Assembly (NCBI RefSeq): GCF_000373105.1
Contig: NZ_KB890445.1
Span: 1-64,000, forward strand
Reading direction: 5' to 3'
From: Neolewinella persica DSM 23188
GTDB lineage: Bacteria; Bacteroidota; Bacteroidia; Chitinophagales; Saprospiraceae
Length of the DNA stretch: 64,000 bases
Positions 61,967 to 64,000 of the stretch are shown here, in pieces; position 1 is the stretch's first letter; each line of letters starts with the position of its first letter. Position numbers and translations under genes: made by a program. Below the pieces are notes generated by a model that made no database searches, was not told the origin of the DNA, and saw only the letters and a list, made by a program, of their open reading frames with translations.

Positions 61967-62653
61967 TTATTCCGTCTCCTCATTTATCGGCGACACCATA
62001 ATGTGTGCCCGGTGCGTGCCAGGATTCATGATCCAGGGGTGGTTCGGTGCAATGGGAGACTCGGGCAAGCCCGTGGATTCGGCCGTGGCAAATGGCAGGT
62101 AAACTACGTAGCGATAAATGGCTCCGTCAACCTTCCCCGTTTCCGGGTTGTAGTCAGATTTTGGTCCGTAATAAATGTGCAGTGTAGACCCGGGATCCCC
62201 CATGGAAAGCTTACCTGATTTAGCTTCCTCTTCCCGGATGTCAAATATCTCCTTGGCCTTTTTGCCTTCCGCTTTCAACTCCCGCCCTCTGGCCATGAAT
62301 GGCTCAAGGCTTTTATGGTAACAAGCGGCGCTGAACCGGTCCGACTTTGGATCGTTGGCCAGGCAGATAAACTCGTTGGTTCCTTCCCTGAGCGTGACGA
62401 ATTCACCGGCCATGTTGTAGCCAATGACCTTCACCCCTCCCCGTCTTGCTTCCGGAGCTGCCATCAGGGCCGTCGCGATCAACGCTTCATCTGAATCGAT
62501 GGGCACTAATGGTGTGGTTTCCGCTGCGGGCTCCGGGTCAGTCACCGCAGCCGCTGCTTCCGTAGATTCAGGTTCTTTTTCATCTGATCCGGCCGGTGCG
62601 TTACACGAAATCAGCATTCCTGCCAGGAGGAAGGCGTACAGTACTTTGGTCAT
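61967..62653 (-). CDS. Lipoprotein of unknown function
   Basis: 228 residues. Signal and lipobox are clear (FLLAGMLISCNAPAG). An acidic, Ala/Glu/Pro-rich linker (~20-55) precedes a compact domain with IATALMAAPEARRGGVKVIGY, LREGTNEFICLANDPKSD, CYHKSLEPFMARGRELK and a C-terminal MNPGTHRAHIMVSP. No enzyme motif is recognised; similar proteins occur as conserved hypotheticals in Bacteroidota as far as I can judge. It stands alone. Confidence 0.85.
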   Translation of the reverse strand: MTKVLYAFLLAGMLISCNAPAGSDEKEPESTEAAAAVTDPEPAAETTPLVPIDSDEALIATALMAAPEARRGGVKVIGYNMAGEFVTLREGTNEFICLANDPKSDRFSAACYHKSLEPFMARGRELKAEGKKAKEIFDIREEEAKSGKLSMGDPGSTLHIYYGPKSDYNPETGKVDGAIYRYVVYLPFATAESTGLPESPIAPNHPWIMNPGTHRAHIMVSPINEETE

Positions 62654-63160
62654 TGTTTTATGCTTTTGGTGGTGGAAGGTAATGTAGGCTTCTTTAAAAT
62701 ATTCTTTTCGAAGGAAGTAAATTTAGGGAGATACTTCCTTACTGAACCGAAGGTTTGCAGGCGATCATCTTACTTGAACCGCAGGTTCAGGCGATCAGCA
62801 ACACCCCCAGGTGGATAACCGTAAATTAAGCTAAAAAGCTGAAATGAGGATGGTTATTCTTTTGATTGAAGCCTTCCACAATGGGGAAAAGAAGCCTTTT
62901 CAGCCGATTCTCATCCGGAATTCCAACCACAATTGACCGGCGCGATGCCAGCCTGATAGAAACGTACTCTCGTCCCCGTTATAATCTTTTCGCAAGCTAC
63001 AGAATCACCTCTCTTAAAACAGTTGCCCCTCAGCTAAAAACAAAGGAAAACCTTATTATTTACCTGGCTTGTTTTAAGTTTACATTCGACGGTGGTCAAT
63101 AATAGCGCCTATTTTGGCGCATGTACAACCCTACACACTCTACAGAAAATCTACAACGAT
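62654..63160. other. Intergenic region with a short direct repeat
   Basis: Two ~28-bp imperfect direct copies (cttactgaaccgaaggtttg... and cttacttgaaccgcaggttc...) lie at 62738-62796. A gcgcc/ggcgc hairpin is at 63105-63120. A frame at 62866-63102 needs a TTG start and shows no family pattern, so it is not called. Confidence 0.4.
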
Positions 63161-64000
63161 ATGTCCATCACGAAGTGGTTTGAGAAATTACATGGCGCTG
63201 TGCGTCTTGCAACACTACTGCTCTCACGTCAACTGCATCCCAAACCTTTACCGTTTGGGTATAGCTTCCTCCTTTGTGTTCTGCTTTTATGTTCCATCAA
63301 GAGCTTTGGTCAAATCAATGCCAACTGTAATGACTCCTCATCTCCAAAGGTGCTTTTAGTAGGTGACAGTTGGGCCCAATATATGGGAGATGACGGCCGG
63401 TACGATGAGCTGTTCAACGATTATGGCTTTCCAGATCACTACCTGGTCACAGAAACGCTTGGTTCTTCGCCCGGGCCGGGTTATACCGGGAGTGCTTATG
63501 CTGTTTCCGGAAGCGAAGCCCGGGAATGGGCCAATACGGCCTCCTACCCCTACATCGCTAATATGGTAGTAGCACTACAAAGCAACCCGAGCATCAACAC
63601 GGTGGTTCTCAGTATTGGGGGTAATGATATTCTTGCTGCCAAATCTGGCGGAGGGTGGTACAAAGACATGGAGCTGGACGTGCCCGGTTCTGAGCAGGCG
63701 TTGTTCGATGTAATCAAGGCCAATACGCTGACGATCGTTAACGCGGCATTAGCGGTCCGGCCCGACATTGAGGTCTTGATCAGCAGCTACGAGTATCCCA
63801 ATTTCAATACTGGTTTTTTATGTTTCGTCTATGCCTGTCCCAAACGCGACGACCTGAGCAGAGACCCGGCAAATGACCTGATTACCGACGCGGAGCTCAA
63901 CGGTATGATGCTTACGGTTGAAGCTCAGCGGCAAAACATGGTAGGAGAAGAAGATCGGTTATTTTACGACAACAGCATTGGGCTCATGCATCATGTCTAT
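63161..64000 (+). CDS. SGNH/GDSL-type hydrolase, 3' truncated by the window edge
   Basis: 280 residues visible from MSITKWFEKLHGAVRLATLL to the window end. The hydrophobic segment GYSFLLCVLLLCSIKSFGQ is a signal peptide, although the n-region is long (~34 residues), so an inner start may be used. Block I is LLVGDSWAQYMGDDG with nucleophile Ser, and block III is LSIGGNDILAA. These define the SGNH fold of esterases and lipases; the Asp-His of block V lies beyond the window. It probably continues as a T9SS-sorted or multi-domain protein, but this is not visible. Confidence 0.85.
   Translation, partial: MSITKWFEKLHGAVRLATLLLSRQLHPKPLPFGYSFLLCVLLLCSIKSFGQINANCNDSSSPKVLLVGDSWAQYMGDDGRYDELFNDYGFPDHYLVTETLGSSPGPGYTGSAYAVSGSEAREWANTASYPYIANMVVALQSNPSINTVVLSIGGNDILAAKSGGGWYKDMELDVPGSEQALFDVIKANTLTIVNAALAVRPDIEVLISSYEYPNFNTGFLCFVYACPKRDDLSRDPANDLITDAELNGMMLTVEAQRQNMVGEEDRLFYDNSIGLMHHVY

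Noticed and set aside
62866-63102. 78-codon frame before the SGNH hydrolase
   Set aside because: It needs a TTG start, has no recognisable pattern and no upstream signal.

Overview
The window comes from a chromosome of a Bacteroidota bacterium, most likely of the Saprospiria/Lewinella type. The evidence is gldC, type IX secretion (T9SS) sorting domains of types A and B, a TonB-dependent receptor with a PorV/PorQ-like barrel, many lipoproteins, A/T-rich leaders instead of strong Shine-Dalgarno sites, and moderate G+C. No rRNA, tRNA, CRISPR array, phage module or complete insertion sequence was seen. Species assignment is inference.

Layout. 1-8.4 kb: 3' end of a repeat-rich T9SS-B surface protein, a lipoprotein, a long-chain acyl-CoA ligase, a decayed Crp/Fnr gene, a CPA1 Na+/H+ antiporter, an amidase and uracil-DNA glycosylase. 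8.5-19.7 kb: a lipoprotein and two oligopeptide-type ABC permeases, a VOC protein, a giant alpha-2-macroglobulin-like lipoprotein with a thioester motif, a LON-domain protein and greA-HIT. 20-29 kb: a three-gene outer-membrane operon (TonB-dependent receptor, 1360-aa secreted protein, PorV-like barrel). 29.5-34 kb: LacI regulator, purM, pullulanase. 34.4-38.6 kb: a two-gene cassette of a membrane protein with an EAD11-like domain plus DUF4384, and an exported WD40-caspase. 39-47 kb: alpha/beta hydrolase, gldC, a carboxypeptidase-regulatory-domain protein, a galactonate-type MFS permease with dgoD, and a prolyl oligopeptidase. 47-55 kb: a T9SS-A protein related to the 1360-aa one, a PhoD-like phosphatase, a wrecked M28 peptidase, a sulfatase and a multicopper oxidase. 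55.6-58.3 kb: an operon of RidA, a D-threonine-aldolase-like PLP enzyme and a membrane dipeptidase. 58.4-64 kb: an Asp/Asn-hydroxylase-like protein, an sbtA bicarbonate-transporter operon with two tiny partner genes and a divergent LysR regulator, a lipoprotein and the 5' part of an SGNH hydrolase.

The intergenic DNA is unusually structured. At least four repeat families recur: (i) an element with a core like GGCTACCGCATG...GCTCGCTnCGCTCG carrying tandem 8-9 bp words (ctacaagac, tcaagtag, gacaacct, cctgcaac) placed against gene ends, often inverted across a spacer; (ii) a roughly 20-bp G/C motif, TGCACCTGCGGCC(G/C)CGCC, in about a dozen places, often as inverted pairs and twice inside lipoprotein lipobox codons; (iii) a CGCTCGTCGGCCGAGGCG inverted repeat; (iv) a perfect 52-bp palindrome with a half copy on the other side of the caspase cassette. 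Three decay events are visible: the Crp/Fnr relic, an M28 peptidase with a frameshift and large deletion, and a prolyl oligopeptidase whose in-frame lipoprotein signal has lost its start codon and gained a stop.

The best candidate for an undescribed system is the EAD11-TM-DUF4384 / exported WD40-caspase pair.
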